NCBI RefSeq assembly: GCF_902830275.1
Contig: NZ_CADESW010000010.1
Coordinates: forward strand, 124,001-188,000
DNA from: Burkholderia stagnalis
Lineage (GTDB): Bacteria > Pseudomonadota > Gammaproteobacteria > Burkholderiales > Burkholderiaceae
Length of the DNA: 64,000 nt
Direction: 5' to 3'
Every line of letters begins with the position of its first letter. The first letter of the stretch is position 1. A program made the translations under genes and the position numbers. This document shows, one piece after another, positions 53,150 to 61,600 of the stretch. The notes below the pieces were generated by a model. The model was not told where the DNA came from. It made no database searches and saw only the letters and a list, made by a program, of their open reading frames with translations.

Positions 53150-54394
53150 CTACGCGAGCGCATCCTTCATCGTCGCGGCATTCGACCATTTGACGACCTG
53201 CTCGAGCGAATGCCGGCACAGGACCTCGCTCTCGTTGAAATGAACGAAGGGCTTCGCGCCCGACGCCATCCCGACCTGCATGCTCTCGATGTTGCCGAGA
53301 TCCTCGAGCATCGAATCGGTGATCTGCGACGTAAAGTGCTCGAGTTGCAGCCGATCGCGCACGGTAGCGGCCTTCTTGTAATAGAAGCGTGCTTCCCAGA
53401 CGGTCGTCGATGCCGAGGTCGGCCAGAACTCGTGCGTCCAGAACTGGTTCGCGGAAATCTGCAGATGCCAGTTCGGAAAGAACCAGTTGACGTCGCTGGC
53501 CCAGTTCGCATCCTTGGTCGGATTCACGTGCTTGTGCTCCACGACCGCGTTGGTCTGCCCCGCCTTGCGCGTGCCCGTCACCGAGTGGTCGGCCGAAAAC
53601 AGCCATTTCGCAACCTTCGAATCGGCAAACGGTTGCGCGAGCGGGTTCAGCCACAACGACATCGAGCGGTGCGGGCCATGAAGCCGCACGCTGATCGGGC
53701 GCCCGAACGGGTTGGCCGGCCCGGTGTAGAACGGTGCCAGTGTCCTGGGATGAATCGACGCGACGTGGTAGGCCTCGCTGAAGTTTTCGGCGACGGCCTT
53801 CCAGTTCGCCTTGAACTCGCCGCGCAGCACGATCGGATGATCGGGATGCTGGTATGCGATGCCTGCCAGCGCGTCGGCCACCGGCCCGAGGAATTCCCGC
53901 AGCGTGACTTCCGGCTCCGGCGCCACGTTGATGAAGATCCAGCCCTCCCAGATCTCCAGCGCGACCGGCGTCAGCCCGCATTTTTTTCGGTCGAGGCCGA
54001 AGAAACCGGCTTCGTCGGGAACGTTCGCGAGCGCGCCGGCATTGTCGTAGCTCCAGCTGTGATAGCGGCAGACGAAGCGCTTCGCGTTGCCGGACGCGCG
54101 ATGTTCGACGATGTTCGCGCGATGCGCACAGACATTGTGGAACGCACGGACTTTGCCGTCCGACGCGCGCGCGACGATGATCGACGCATCGACGACCGCG
54201 AGGTCCTTCACGAAGAAATCGCCGGGATTCGGAATGCGCTCGACGCGCCCGACCAGGAGCCATGCGCGTCGGAAAATCTGCTTGCGTTCGAGTTCGAACT
54301 GCGCCGCGTCCGTATAGAGCGCGGTGGGCATCGCGTCGGTGCCGAGGCCGACGGCGCGCGTCAGGCCAGGATTGAAATCGGTCGGATGATTCAT
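53150..54394 (-). CDS. Rieske non-heme iron oxygenase, alpha subunit
   Basis: 414 residues from the ATG at 54394 (AGGAG upstream). Rieske 2Fe-2S ligands C89/H91 and C109/H112. Mononuclear iron site E207-x2-H210-x4-H215 (ENFSEAYHVASIH), with an acidic partner likely in SMLEDLGNIE. It oxidises an aromatic or cyclic substrate with O2 and electrons from a reductase such as the one at 48429-49391. No classical beta-subunit gene follows; the SnoaL gene two places upstream has the beta-like NTF2 fold and may take this place. Confidence 0.93.
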   Translation of the reverse strand: MNHPTDFNPGLTRAVGLGTDAMPTALYTDAAQFELERKQIFRRAWLLVGRVERIPNPGDFFVKDLAVVDASIIVARASDGKVRAFHNVCAHRANIVEHRASGNAKRFVCRYHSWSYDNAGALANVPDEAGFFGLDRKKCGLTPVALEIWEGWIFINVAPEPEVTLREFLGPVADALAGIAYQHPDHPIVLRGEFKANWKAVAENFSEAYHVASIHPRTLAPFYTGPANPFGRPISVRLHGPHRSMSLWLNPLAQPFADSKVAKWLFSADHSVTGTRKAGQTNAVVEHKHVNPTKDANWASDVNWFFPNWHLQISANQFWTHEFWPTSASTTVWEARFYYKKAATVRDRLQLEHFTSQITDSMLEDLGNIESMQVGMASGAKPFVHFNESEVLCRHSLEQVVKWSNAATMKDALA

Positions 54395-54450
54395 GCTGAC
54401 TCCTGCTGATAAATGAGGGCCGTCCACTGCGATGGACGATCGGTCGCTTC

Positions 54451-54813
54451 TCAACCGTGCGGCTGAAAGCCGGTTACGATCCGCAGCGCATGCTCGGCCG
54501 GCGCGTGGCGAATACTCGGCGCCTCGTGCATCTCCACGGCGACCGACGCGTGGCACAGCGACAACAGCAAACGAAACAGGTTGTTCGCCGGTGCCGGCAT
54601 GTCGTCGAGCGGAAACTGCTCGAGATAGCGTGTCGCCTCTTCCGCGCGCGAGAACATCGCGTCGTAGAAGCGGACGATCTCGGCGTAAGGCATCGCCGCG
54701 CGCCGGATCCATCGCTCGTGCGAGGTGGGCGCGTTCCAGTCGGCGAGGAACGGGGCGAGTTCCTCGAAGCCTTGCGGCAAACACTGCGATTCATCGGTTG
54801 CACGATCGGTCAT
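54451..54813 (-). CDS. Conserved hypothetical protein of the Rieske operon
   Basis: 120 residues, helical, with segments such as RRAAMPYAEIVRFYDAMFSRAEEATRYLEQFPLDDMPAPANNLFRLLLSLCHASVAVEMH. It has no cofactor motif and no signal peptide. It lies 56 bp before the Rieske gene on the same strand. Small helical proteins of this kind accompany some oxygenase clusters, but no reaction is known to me. Confidence 0.75.
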   Translation of the reverse strand: MTDRATDESQCLPQGFEELAPFLADWNAPTSHERWIRRAAMPYAEIVRFYDAMFSRAEEATRYLEQFPLDDMPAPANNLFRLLLSLCHASVAVEMHEAPSIRHAPAEHALRIVTGFQPHG

Positions 54814-54929
54814 TCGGTGTCTCCTTCTTCATTTTGAGAATTGAATCGGTATCCGAATCGTTAGGCATGTTGCTTGTCGCGAGCGATGCGGTCCGTCACG
54901 ACCGCCCGCTTCGCCGGCGAACTACACCC

Positions 54930-55385
54930 TCACCCGCCGATGTTTTCCTTGAAGACCGGGCTGACCGTGCCGAAGCTGGAGAACTTCAGATACGTCGTTT
55001 TCCATGCCCCGGCGATCCTCGCGAACCGGAATGCGTAGGTTCCCGAAAGCAGCTGCAGCACGCCGTCGTCGGTTTGCCGGTAATAGATCACGTCGGTGGC
55101 CGCCGTCGCGCGATCGCCATCGATCTCGATCAGCGGATTGGTGATGTGATGGTGGCACTTCGGCACCTCGCGCCAGACCTTGTGGACCAGTTGCCGGATT
55201 CCGTCGATGCCGGCCGTCTGTCCGCGCGGCAGCTCATAGATGCCGTCGTCGGCCCAGATGCTCGTGAAGAGGGTCTCGTCGTGCTTGTCGATGCCGTGAC
55301 AGTATTTCGACATCAGGGTGCGGATCGCGTCGGTATCGACGAGTCGCCGCAGTGCCGCGTCGAGGCTGGAATCGCTGGAGGTCAT
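54930..55385 (-). CDS. SnoaL-like NTF2-fold protein, possible Rieske accessory/beta-like subunit
   Basis: 151 residues. DTDAIRTLMSKYCHGIDKHDETLFTSIWADDGIYELP is the typical start of SnoaL_4/aromatic-dioxygenase-beta-like folds. It lies in the Rieske operon, 116 bp before the hypothetical gene. It could serve as the small subunit of the oxygenase or act as an isomerase/dehydratase. It differs from the 19881 SnoaL protein in length and sequence. Confidence 0.82.
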   Translation of the reverse strand: MTSSDSSLDAALRRLVDTDAIRTLMSKYCHGIDKHDETLFTSIWADDGIYELPRGQTAGIDGIRQLVHKVWREVPKCHHHITNPLIEIDGDRATAATDVIYYRQTDDGVLQLLSGTYAFRFARIAGAWKTTYLKFSSFGTVSPVFKENIGG

Positions 55386-55477
55386 GCCGGTTGTCTCCCG
55401 TTATAGGCTGATGCGTGCCCGGACAGGGACCGGGCACGGTTCCCGATCCTCGTGCTTGCGTTGCGAAGCACGACGAT

Positions 55478-56470
55478 CTAGATCGGACACAGCATCATGT
55501 TATTTTTGCCCGGCCGCCCGGACCTATCGCCGCCGTGCGCTTCTGTTTCGAGATCGTACGGATCTGCTGCGCGCGCCTGACGGCGATACTGCGTCGGCGA
55601 GCAACACATGGTTCGCTTGAAGGCCGTGCAAAACGCGCTTTCGGATTCGTAGCCGAGCGAGAACGCGATCGATGCGATGGTCTCGTGCCCGGCGCGCAGC
55701 CGATCGGCCGCGATCAGCATTCGCCAGCGCGTCAGGTAGTGGATCGTGGTCGCGCCGACGAGGCGCTTGAAGCGCTGCGCGAAGACGGTTCGGGACAGCC
55801 CAGCGATGCGCGCCAGTTCGTCGAGCGTCCAGTGGCGCGCGGGCTCCGCGTGGATCGCACTGATGGCCGCGCCGATCCGCCGGTCGGACAGCGCCATGAA
55901 CCATCCGGCCGGCGTGGCCGCCAGATGAAGGCGCAGCACCTGCACGAGCATCAGGTGCAGCAGATGGTTCGACACCAGCGCGCCGCCCGGCCGCGGGTCG
56001 CGCAGTTCGGCGGTCAGCTGGTCGAGCGACCAGCGCAGCACCTCGGCCTGGCTCGACGCGCGCGGCACGCTGACGAGCGGAGGCAGCGCATCGAACGGCA
56101 GCGCGGCATGGTCGCCCGAAAATGCGAAGAATCCGCTGATCAGCAGCACGTCGCCGCCGCCGCCGTGCACCGCGATGCCGTCGCGCGCGACCGCATCCAT
56201 GATCGCCGTCGAGTCCTGCGGCTCGAGCGCGAGGTCGGTCGACAACACGATGCTGCGCCGACTGTTCAGCAGGAAACAATCGCCCTTTTCGAAGCGAACC
56301 GGCTGCGCGACGCCTTCGATCACGGCCCAGCATGCACCCCGCAGCACGGCGGCGAACTTGATTCCCTCATATTCCGGAAACGCGAACGACCACTCGCCCG
56401 CCGCGTCGAGTCCCGCATAGAACTGGCTGTGCGGTTTCAGTCGCGCAAGCACATCCGAGAGCGAGTCCAT
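55478..56470 (-). CDS. AraC-family regulator with cupin-like sensor domain
   Basis: 330 residues from the ATG at 56470. An N-terminal cupin domain (about 20-180, FEKGDCFLLNSRRSIVLS) precedes two AraC HTH motifs (about 205-300: WTLDELARIAGLSRTVFAQRFKRLVG and ETIASIAFSLGYESESAFCTAFKR). It is the first gene of an operon with the SnoaL, hypothetical, Rieske and racemase genes, 92 bp before SnoaL. Regulon site 10 precedes it, so it is under, or part of, the common control. It is a candidate regulator of the ten sites. Confidence 0.9.
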   Translation of the reverse strand: MDSLSDVLARLKPHSQFYAGLDAAGEWSFAFPEYEGIKFAAVLRGACWAVIEGVAQPVRFEKGDCFLLNSRRSIVLSTDLALEPQDSTAIMDAVARDGIAVHGGGGDVLLISGFFAFSGDHAALPFDALPPLVSVPRASSQAEVLRWSLDQLTAELRDPRPGGALVSNHLLHLMLVQVLRLHLAATPAGWFMALSDRRIGAAISAIHAEPARHWTLDELARIAGLSRTVFAQRFKRLVGATTIHYLTRWRMLIAADRLRAGHETIASIAFSLGYESESAFCTAFKRTMCCSPTQYRRQARAADPYDLETEAHGGDRSGRPGKNNMMLCPI

Positions 56471-56687
56471 AGGCCATCCATCCGTGAACGATGCCTGGCG
56501 CACCGTCCATCGGACCACGGCGGACCCGCATCGTCTGTCTCCTGGTCAAACGGTCCGGTCCTGGCCGTTGCGACGCTGAATATGTTCTGGTGTCCGCCGG
56601 CGATGAGCGACCCTCGTCCGGAGGCGGTCGCGGCGCGGGGGGCGATGCCGGTAACGGCGTCGCACACGCGCCGGACTCGATCTGAGC

Positions 56688-56749
56688 CAGCCTCGCTCCA
56701 CCGCGAACGCAAGTCAATTCTTGCGACGAATTCGTTCCGTACTGTGGAT
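56688..56749 (-). promoter_or_regulatory. Regulon promoter site 10 (AraC-Rieske operon)
   Basis: Minus-strand dyad ATCCACAGTACGGAA (56735-56749), 17 bp, TTGACT (56712-56717), then a weak -10 (GAGGCT/AGGCTG at 56688-56694). The right half GTACGGAA is perfect; the left half is degenerate. Confidence 0.7.
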
Positions 56750-56787
56750 GCCGCGCGCGAACCGGGAACGCTCGGACACGCCGGCCG

Positions 56788-57530
56788 TCACTGCAAACGG
56801 CTGCAGACGTTCAGATACCAGAGCAGCAATTCGCGTGGCTGCCGATCGACAGTCGCTCGTACAAACGCTTCCGGTACGTGACGACGGTCTCCGTACCGAT
56901 GCCGAGATCGGCGGCGATCCCGGCCGCCGACGCGCGCGGATACTCGCGTGCGAGCGGCGAAACCTCGCTCGAGATCGAGCAGGCGACGTCGCCGAGGACT
57001 TCACACACGAGCGCCTTCAGACGGATCTCGTGGGCGGGATTCACGTATGAATTGAGCAGGCAGATCGACACGCCCGTGACGCCGCAGCGCTTGAGCACCT
57101 CGAGTTCCTCGCGCGCCTGCGCTTCGTCGAGCGGAAACAGCACCGAGCCGTCAGCAAGAATCCGCTCGCGGATGCCGCGACGCAAATAACGCGGCACCAG
57201 CGGGCGCGTCGCGTCGCCGAAACTGCGGCGCCAGCGCGGATCGAGAATCGCCGACGCGGGACGCCAGACCCGCCCCATGTCGAGAATGTCGCGATGGCCT
57301 TCGGTGGTCAGGAATCCGATCTTCGGCAGCCGGCGCGTGATGACGGCGTTCAGGCCGTGCGTGCTCGCGTGGTTGAAGGCCCGGGCGTCGGCCACGTTCA
57401 ATTCCCGCGCGCCGGCCAGAATCGGCTTCGTCACGTCGTCGTAGTCCGTCGAAATTTTCGCGGTCTCGATGCGGCCGTCCCGCAGCGAAACCACGTCGGT
57501 AAAGGTACCGCCTGCGTCGATGGCAATCAT
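56788..57530 (-). pseudogene. Truncated hydantoinase A (hyuA) fused to a luxR 3' fragment
   Basis: The frame 56811-57530 starts MIAIDAGGTFTDVV, the ATP-binding N-terminus of hydantoinase/oxoprolinase A, and follows that family for about 195 residues to SPLAREYPRAS. It then changes into AGIAADLGIGTETVVTYRKRLYERLSIGS, a LuxR-type HTH. The full HyuA of about 680 residues is thus cut and joined to the tail of a luxR gene. In addition, the frame ends early in SHANCCSGI; reading after a one-base change gives RELLLWYLNVCSRLQ with a stop at 56788-56790, the normal LuxR ending. A deletion and a frameshift explain it. No activity is expected. Confidence 0.7.
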
Positions 57531-57542
57531 CCGGGTTCGCTC

Positions 57543-57764
57543 CTACAAGGTGTCGGACAGCAGACGCAGCACGGGGCCGAGCCGCGACACCGGCTCGCGC
57601 CGCATCGAATGCAGGCACGCCTGGCAATTCACGACGTCGAACCAGCCGCCTTCCGAATGCACGGGATAGCGCGCGAGCAGCGTCGATTCGCACGCGGGAC
57701 AGTTACCGTCCACCGGCGTGCGTTCGAGATGCAGCGCAGGGCTTGTCACTCGCGTTGAAGTCAT
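57543..57764 (-). CDS. Small zinc-ribbon protein, partner of the hyuA remnant
   Basis: 73 residues from the ATG at 57764 (GAGGA upstream). Two CxxC pairs (CPACES and CQACLH) separated by about 30 residues form a zinc ribbon. It ends 12 bp before hyuA, so it was an operon partner. Small zinc-ribbon subunits accompany some HyuA/acetone-carboxylase-like enzymes. With hyuA broken it is probably an orphan. The 330-bp gap upstream holds the palindromes listed below. Confidence 0.65.
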   Translation of the reverse strand: MTSTRVTSPALHLERTPVDGNCPACESTLLARYPVHSEGGWFDVVNCQACLHSMRREPVSRLGPVLRLLSDTL

Positions 57765-57964
57765 GAGGTCCTCGCCGGTTGCTCGGCGATGCGGGCTCCA
57801 TGCCGGGGGTGGCACGACATGCTGGATGTCATGGGATGTCTCCTATCGGTTTCGATCCATTTCGTCGCGCTCTTTGCATGTGCGACGGAACCGATGATAG
57901 GAACGGCACGCGCCGCCGGGCATCACCTTCCGAGGGGACAGACTGCCGTTCATTGTCAAGCCAG

Positions 57965-57983
57965 GGTTACACGTGTAGTAACC
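57965..57983. promoter_or_regulatory. 19-bp palindrome between hyuA partner and tetR
   Basis: GGTTACACGTGTAGTAACC, with perfect 6-bp outer arms around an ACGTGTA core. It lies between two divergent genes, about 110 bp before tetR. Probably an operator; the regulator is unknown. Confidence 0.45.
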
Positions 57984-58041
57984 GGCCCGCGCTTCACAAG
58001 CGGCGAGCCGTTCGTACAATACCGGGGCACCCTATTTCGAC

Positions 58042-58055
58042 CTAACCACTGTTAG
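58042..58055 (+). promoter_or_regulatory. TetR operator, autoregulation
   Basis: CTAACCACTGTTAG, perfect 5-bp arms, 38 bp before the TetR start. The CTAAC/GTTAG arms are the same as in the operators before the CoA-lyase operon, supporting one regulator for both. Confidence 0.6.
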
Positions 58056-58093
58056 AATGCCGACATGACTCACCATCGGCAGGCTCCAGGGGC

Positions 58094-58714
58094 ATGGCAA
58101 AACGACCGAAGTCTAACTCCGTCAATCCGTGCGAGACGCGCGAATCGCTGATCCGTTTTGCCGCGCGTACGTTCGGGATGCAGGGCTATTCGGCCACGAC
58201 GATGCGCAATATCGCCGATCAGGCCGGTATAGAGGCCGCGAGCATCTACTACCACTTTTCGTCGAAGGAAGAACTGGTCGAGGCAGTGATGGAGCAAGGC
58301 GCGGCGCACATCGTCCATCACCTGAACGAGCGCCTCGACGCGCTCGGCCCCGATGCAACGGCCGAACAACGGTTCCGCGCCGCCGTGCTCGGCCAGATGC
58401 GAGGCCTCGTCACGCATGGCGATTTCGCCGTCGCACACGGTCGTCTGCTCGGCCAGTTGCCCGACACGATCCGCGAGCGGCAGGTCATCAGGCGCGAGCA
58501 TCACCAGACGCTCTGGAACGGGCTGCTGGAAGACCTGCGCGCCGAAGGCCGCCTGTGCGAAGACGTGGACATCGCGCTGGCGCGGATCCACATCCTCGGC
58601 AGCATCAATTCGATCCAGTCGTGGTTCAACCCGCAAAAAGGCTCGCTGGAACGGATCGCCGACCAACTCTGCACGATGTTCCTCTACGGCGTGGGACCGT
58701 CGTCGCGGCCCTGA
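58094..58714 (+). CDS. TetR/AcrR-family transcriptional regulator
   Basis: 206 residues. HTH at about 16-62 (TRESLIRFAARTFGMQGYSATTMRNIADQAGIEAASIYYHFSSKEEL), then a helical ligand domain. Regulators of this type before acyl-CoA operons often sense an acyl-CoA. The repeat arms CTAAC/GTTAG occur both before its own start and before the operon at 58917, so it is likely a local repressor. Confidence 0.9.
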   Translation: MAKRPKSNSVNPCETRESLIRFAARTFGMQGYSATTMRNIADQAGIEAASIYYHFSSKEELVEAVMEQGAAHIVHHLNERLDALGPDATAEQRFRAAVLGQMRGLVTHGDFAVAHGRLLGQLPDTIRERQVIRREHHQTLWNGLLEDLRAEGRLCEDVDIALARIHILGSINSIQSWFNPQKGSLERIADQLCTMFLYGVGPSSRP

Positions 58715-58835
58715 TTACGCCACGCTGCACCGCACCGGACACCGCCACACGCCGCCCTCGCGCATGTGGCCGGCGTGCCCCGCGACGCATCACAGCGATC
58801 CGATCTCGGTATAAACCCCAATGACAGTCCCAGCA

Positions 58836-58877
58836 TTTGCGCATCAAACTAACTACCAATAGTTAGGTAAAGCCTAA
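58836..58877 (+). promoter_or_regulatory. Promoter and nested TetR operators of the CoA-lyase operon
   Basis: -35 TTGCGC (58836-58841), 17 bp, -10 TAGTTA (58859-58864). Over the -10 lies CTAACTACCAATAGTTAG (58848-58865; 7-bp arms), and overlapping it GTTAGGTAAAGCCTAAC (58861-58877; 6-bp arms). A TetR dimer on either would block RNA polymerase. Confidence 0.65.
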
Positions 58878-58916
58878 CGGTAAAGCAGCCAATCCCATCA
58901 ACAGGCCGAGACAGCC

Positions 58917-59804
58917 ATGACGACGCAGATGAAACCGATCCGTTCCTTCCTTTTCGTTCCGGGCAACAAGCCGACCTGGATCGAGAAGTCCATCCAGTCC
59001 GGGGCCGACGCGCTGATCCTCGATCTCGAGGACAGCGTGCCGCCGGCCCAGAAAGTCGAGGCGCGCGAGATCGTCCGCTCCAAGCTGGCCTGGTTGGCCG
59101 AGCAGCAGCAGCGCATCTGGGTGCGCATCAACCGCAGCGCGCACCTGTACGACTTCGACGACATCCTCGCGATCGCGAACCCGGTGGTCGAGGGCATCGT
59201 GATCTCGAAGCCGTGCGGGCCGGAGGACATCCATACCGTCGCGTCGATGCTGGCCGAAGCCGAGTACCGCGCCGGCATCGACGTCGGTCACACGAAGGTA
59301 ATTCCGCTGCTGGAAACCGCCCGCTCGCTACAGCTTGCGTATGAAATCGCGCAGCACGAACGCGTGCCGGCGATCGTCGGCGCGACTGCGAAGAACGCCG
59401 ACGTGGCGCGCGCGCTGAAGACCGTCTGGTCGCTCGAAGGGCGCGAAACCCAGTTCCTGAAGTCGCGCATCGTGATGGCCGCGCGCGCCGCCGGCAAGCT
59501 GCCGATCGGCGGTGTGTGGCAGCAGGTGCACGACCTCGACGGGCTCAAGGTCTCGTCGGCGAATGACCGCCAGCTCGGCATGAGTGGCGAGCTGGTGCTG
59601 CATCCATCGAACGTCGAGATCGTCAACCGCACCTACAGCCCGACCGAAGAAGAAGTCGCGTTCTACCAGGGCATGATCGACGCGCTCGACAAGGCTCAGG
59701 CGGAAGGCCGCGCGTCGTGCATCTATGACGGCGAGCACATCGACATCGCCCACGCGAAAACGGCACGCGAAATCATCGCGCTCGCGCAGTCGTTCAACCG
59801 CTGA
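58917..59804 (+). CDS. HpcH/HpaI-family (CitE-like) CoA ester lyase
   Basis: 295 residues. CitE-like pattern: RSFLFVPGNKPTWIEKS, the metal/substrate site LILDLEDSVPPAQKVEAR with the acidic residues, RINR, and PLLETARSLQLAYEIA. These Mg-dependent lyases split citramalyl-, malyl- or related CoA esters into acetyl- or propionyl-CoA and pyruvate or glyoxylate. It is the first gene of a five-gene operon with hydratase, dehydrogenase, CoA transferase and racemase, under the TetR operators. Confidence 0.9.
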   Translation: MTTQMKPIRSFLFVPGNKPTWIEKSIQSGADALILDLEDSVPPAQKVEAREIVRSKLAWLAEQQQRIWVRINRSAHLYDFDDILAIANPVVEGIVISKPCGPEDIHTVASMLAEAEYRAGIDVGHTKVIPLLETARSLQLAYEIAQHERVPAIVGATAKNADVARALKTVWSLEGRETQFLKSRIVMAARAAGKLPIGGVWQQVHDLDGLKVSSANDRQLGMSGELVLHPSNVEIVNRTYSPTEEEVAFYQGMIDALDKAQAEGRASCIYDGEHIDIAHAKTAREIIALAQSFNR

Positions 59805-59835
59805 ACACCCACCCGAATACGTCAGGAGACACAAA

Positions 59836-60297
59836 ATGGCAGGCCTCTACTTCGAAGAATTCAAGCCCGGCATGGTGATCGAGCATGCGATCCGCCGCAC
59901 GGTGACCGAGACCGACAACGTGCTGTTCTCGGCGATGACCTACAACTGCGCGCCGCTGCACATCGATGCCGAATACAGCAAGAACACGATGTACGGCCAG
60001 CGCCTCGTGAACAGCATGTTCCTGCTCGCGCTGGTGGCCGGCATCACCGTGTACGAGACCACGCTCGGCACGACGCTCGGCAATCTCGGCTTCGGCGAGA
60101 TCGCGTTCCCGAAGCCGACCTTCCACGGCGACACGATCCGCGTCGAGACGGAGATCGTCGACACGCGCCTGTCGAAGAGCCGCAAGGATTCGGGCATCGT
60201 CACCTTCAAGCACGTCGCGCGCAACCAGCGTGACGAGATCGTCTGCACAGCGGTGCGCACGGGCTTGATGATGCTGCGCCCTACCGCCCAGGCTTGA
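59836..60297 (+). CDS. MaoC-like hydratase (mesaconyl/itaconyl-CoA hydratase-like)
   Basis: 153 residues from the ATG at 59836 (AGGAGA upstream). Single hot-dog fold with NCAPLHIDAEYSKNTMYGQRLVN, where the Asn/His hydratase positions are kept, and GFGEIAFPKPTFHGDTI. Together with a CitE-like lyase this subgroup is known from mesaconate/itaconate degradation, hydrating the unsaturated C5-CoA to citramalyl-CoA. It lies 31 bp after the lyase. Confidence 0.88.
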   Translation: MAGLYFEEFKPGMVIEHAIRRTVTETDNVLFSAMTYNCAPLHIDAEYSKNTMYGQRLVNSMFLLALVAGITVYETTLGTTLGNLGFGEIAFPKPTFHGDTIRVETEIVDTRLSKSRKDSGIVTFKHVARNQRDEIVCTAVRTGLMMLRPTAQA

Positions 60298-60322
60298 TCT
60301 CGTTCCCGCAGGAGATTCGGAA

Positions 60323-61489
60323 ATGGACTATCAATTGAGTGCCGACCAGGTCGCGATCGTCGATGCGGCGCAGAAGATCTGCGCGGACTTCCCGCTCGAA
60401 TACTGGCGGAACAAGGACAAGAACCACGAATTCCCGCACGAATTCTTCGCAGCCGTCGCGAGCGGCGGCTGGCTCGGCATCTGCATGCCGGAGGATGTCG
60501 GCGGCGCTAACCTGGGCGTGACGGAGGCGGCGCTGTTCATGCGCACGGTCGCCGAATGTGGCGGACAGGCGGCGGCGTCGACCATCCATATGAACATTTT
60601 CGGGCTGCAGCCGGTCGTGCACTTCGGCACGGACGAGCAAAAGAAGGCGTGGCTGCCGCCGTTCGCGCGCGGCGAGCACAAGGCCTGCTTCGCGGTCACC
60701 GAGCCGGACACCGGTCTGGACACGACCAAGCTGAAGGTGGTCGCGAAGAAGCAACCCGACGGCAGTTACCTGCTGTCGGGCAAAAAGGTCTTCATCTCGA
60801 CCGCGCAGGTGGCCGATCATATGCTGATCCTCGCGCGCACCACGCCGATCGAGGAAGTGAAGAAGCACAGCGAGGGCCTGAGCCTGTTCTACACGAAGCT
60901 CGATCGCAAGTACGTCGATATCCGCGAGATCGACAAGCTCGGCCGCGCGGCCGTCGATACCAACGAGCTGTTCATCGACGACATGCCGGTGTCGAAGGAC
61001 GCGCTGATCGGCGAGGAAGGCAAGGGTCTGAGCTACATCTTCCACGGCATGAACGCGGAGCGCGTGCTGGTGGCGGCCGAGCAGATCGGCATCGGACGCG
61101 CGGTACTCAAGCTCGCGACGCAGTATGCGAAGGAGCGCGTCGTGTTCGGCCGCCCGATCGGCCAGAACCAGGGCGTGCAGCATCCGCTCGCGCGCAACTG
61201 GGCGGAACTCGAAGCGGCGAATCACATGATCTTCGCGGCCGCGGACCTCTACGACAAGGGGCTGCCGTGCGGCTCGGAAGCGAACGCGGCGAAGCTGCTG
61301 GCATCCGAGGCGTGCATGAACGCGTGCCAGACGTCGATTCTCACGCACGGCGGCTTCGGCTACGCGAAGGAGTATCACGTCGAGCGCTTCATGCGCGAGG
61401 CGTGGATCGGCTACATTGCCCCTGTCACCCCGCAACTCATTCTGTCGAACATTGCCGAGCGCAAGCTCGGCTTGCCGAAATCGTACTGA
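60323..61489 (+). CDS. Acyl-CoA dehydrogenase
   Basis: 388 residues. CFAVTEPDTGLDTTKLK, the YLLSGKKVFISTAQVADHM block, and GRPIGQNQGVQHPLA are typical. The C-terminal segment REAWIGYIAPVTPQLI lacks the usual GTSEI motif with its Glu, so the base is elsewhere. With the flanking genes it could act as a methylsuccinyl-CoA-type dehydrogenase giving mesaconyl-CoA. It lies 25 bp after the hydratase. Confidence 0.9.
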   Translation: MDYQLSADQVAIVDAAQKICADFPLEYWRNKDKNHEFPHEFFAAVASGGWLGICMPEDVGGANLGVTEAALFMRTVAECGGQAAASTIHMNIFGLQPVVHFGTDEQKKAWLPPFARGEHKACFAVTEPDTGLDTTKLKVVAKKQPDGSYLLSGKKVFISTAQVADHMLILARTTPIEEVKKHSEGLSLFYTKLDRKYVDIREIDKLGRAAVDTNELFIDDMPVSKDALIGEEGKGLSYIFHGMNAERVLVAAEQIGIGRAVLKLATQYAKERVVFGRPIGQNQGVQHPLARNWAELEAANHMIFAAADLYDKGLPCGSEANAAKLLASEACMNACQTSILTHGGFGYAKEYHVERFMREAWIGYIAPVTPQLILSNIAERKLGLPKSY

Positions 61490-61600
61490 AGCCGGCCATT
61501 CGCCGGCGTTTCCCGAAACCGGAAGCGCCGGCCGTCGAACCGGCATAAAGCAATGTCTGCGGGCCGCGCCCCGGTCGCGCGCCCGCCTCAGGAGACAAGC

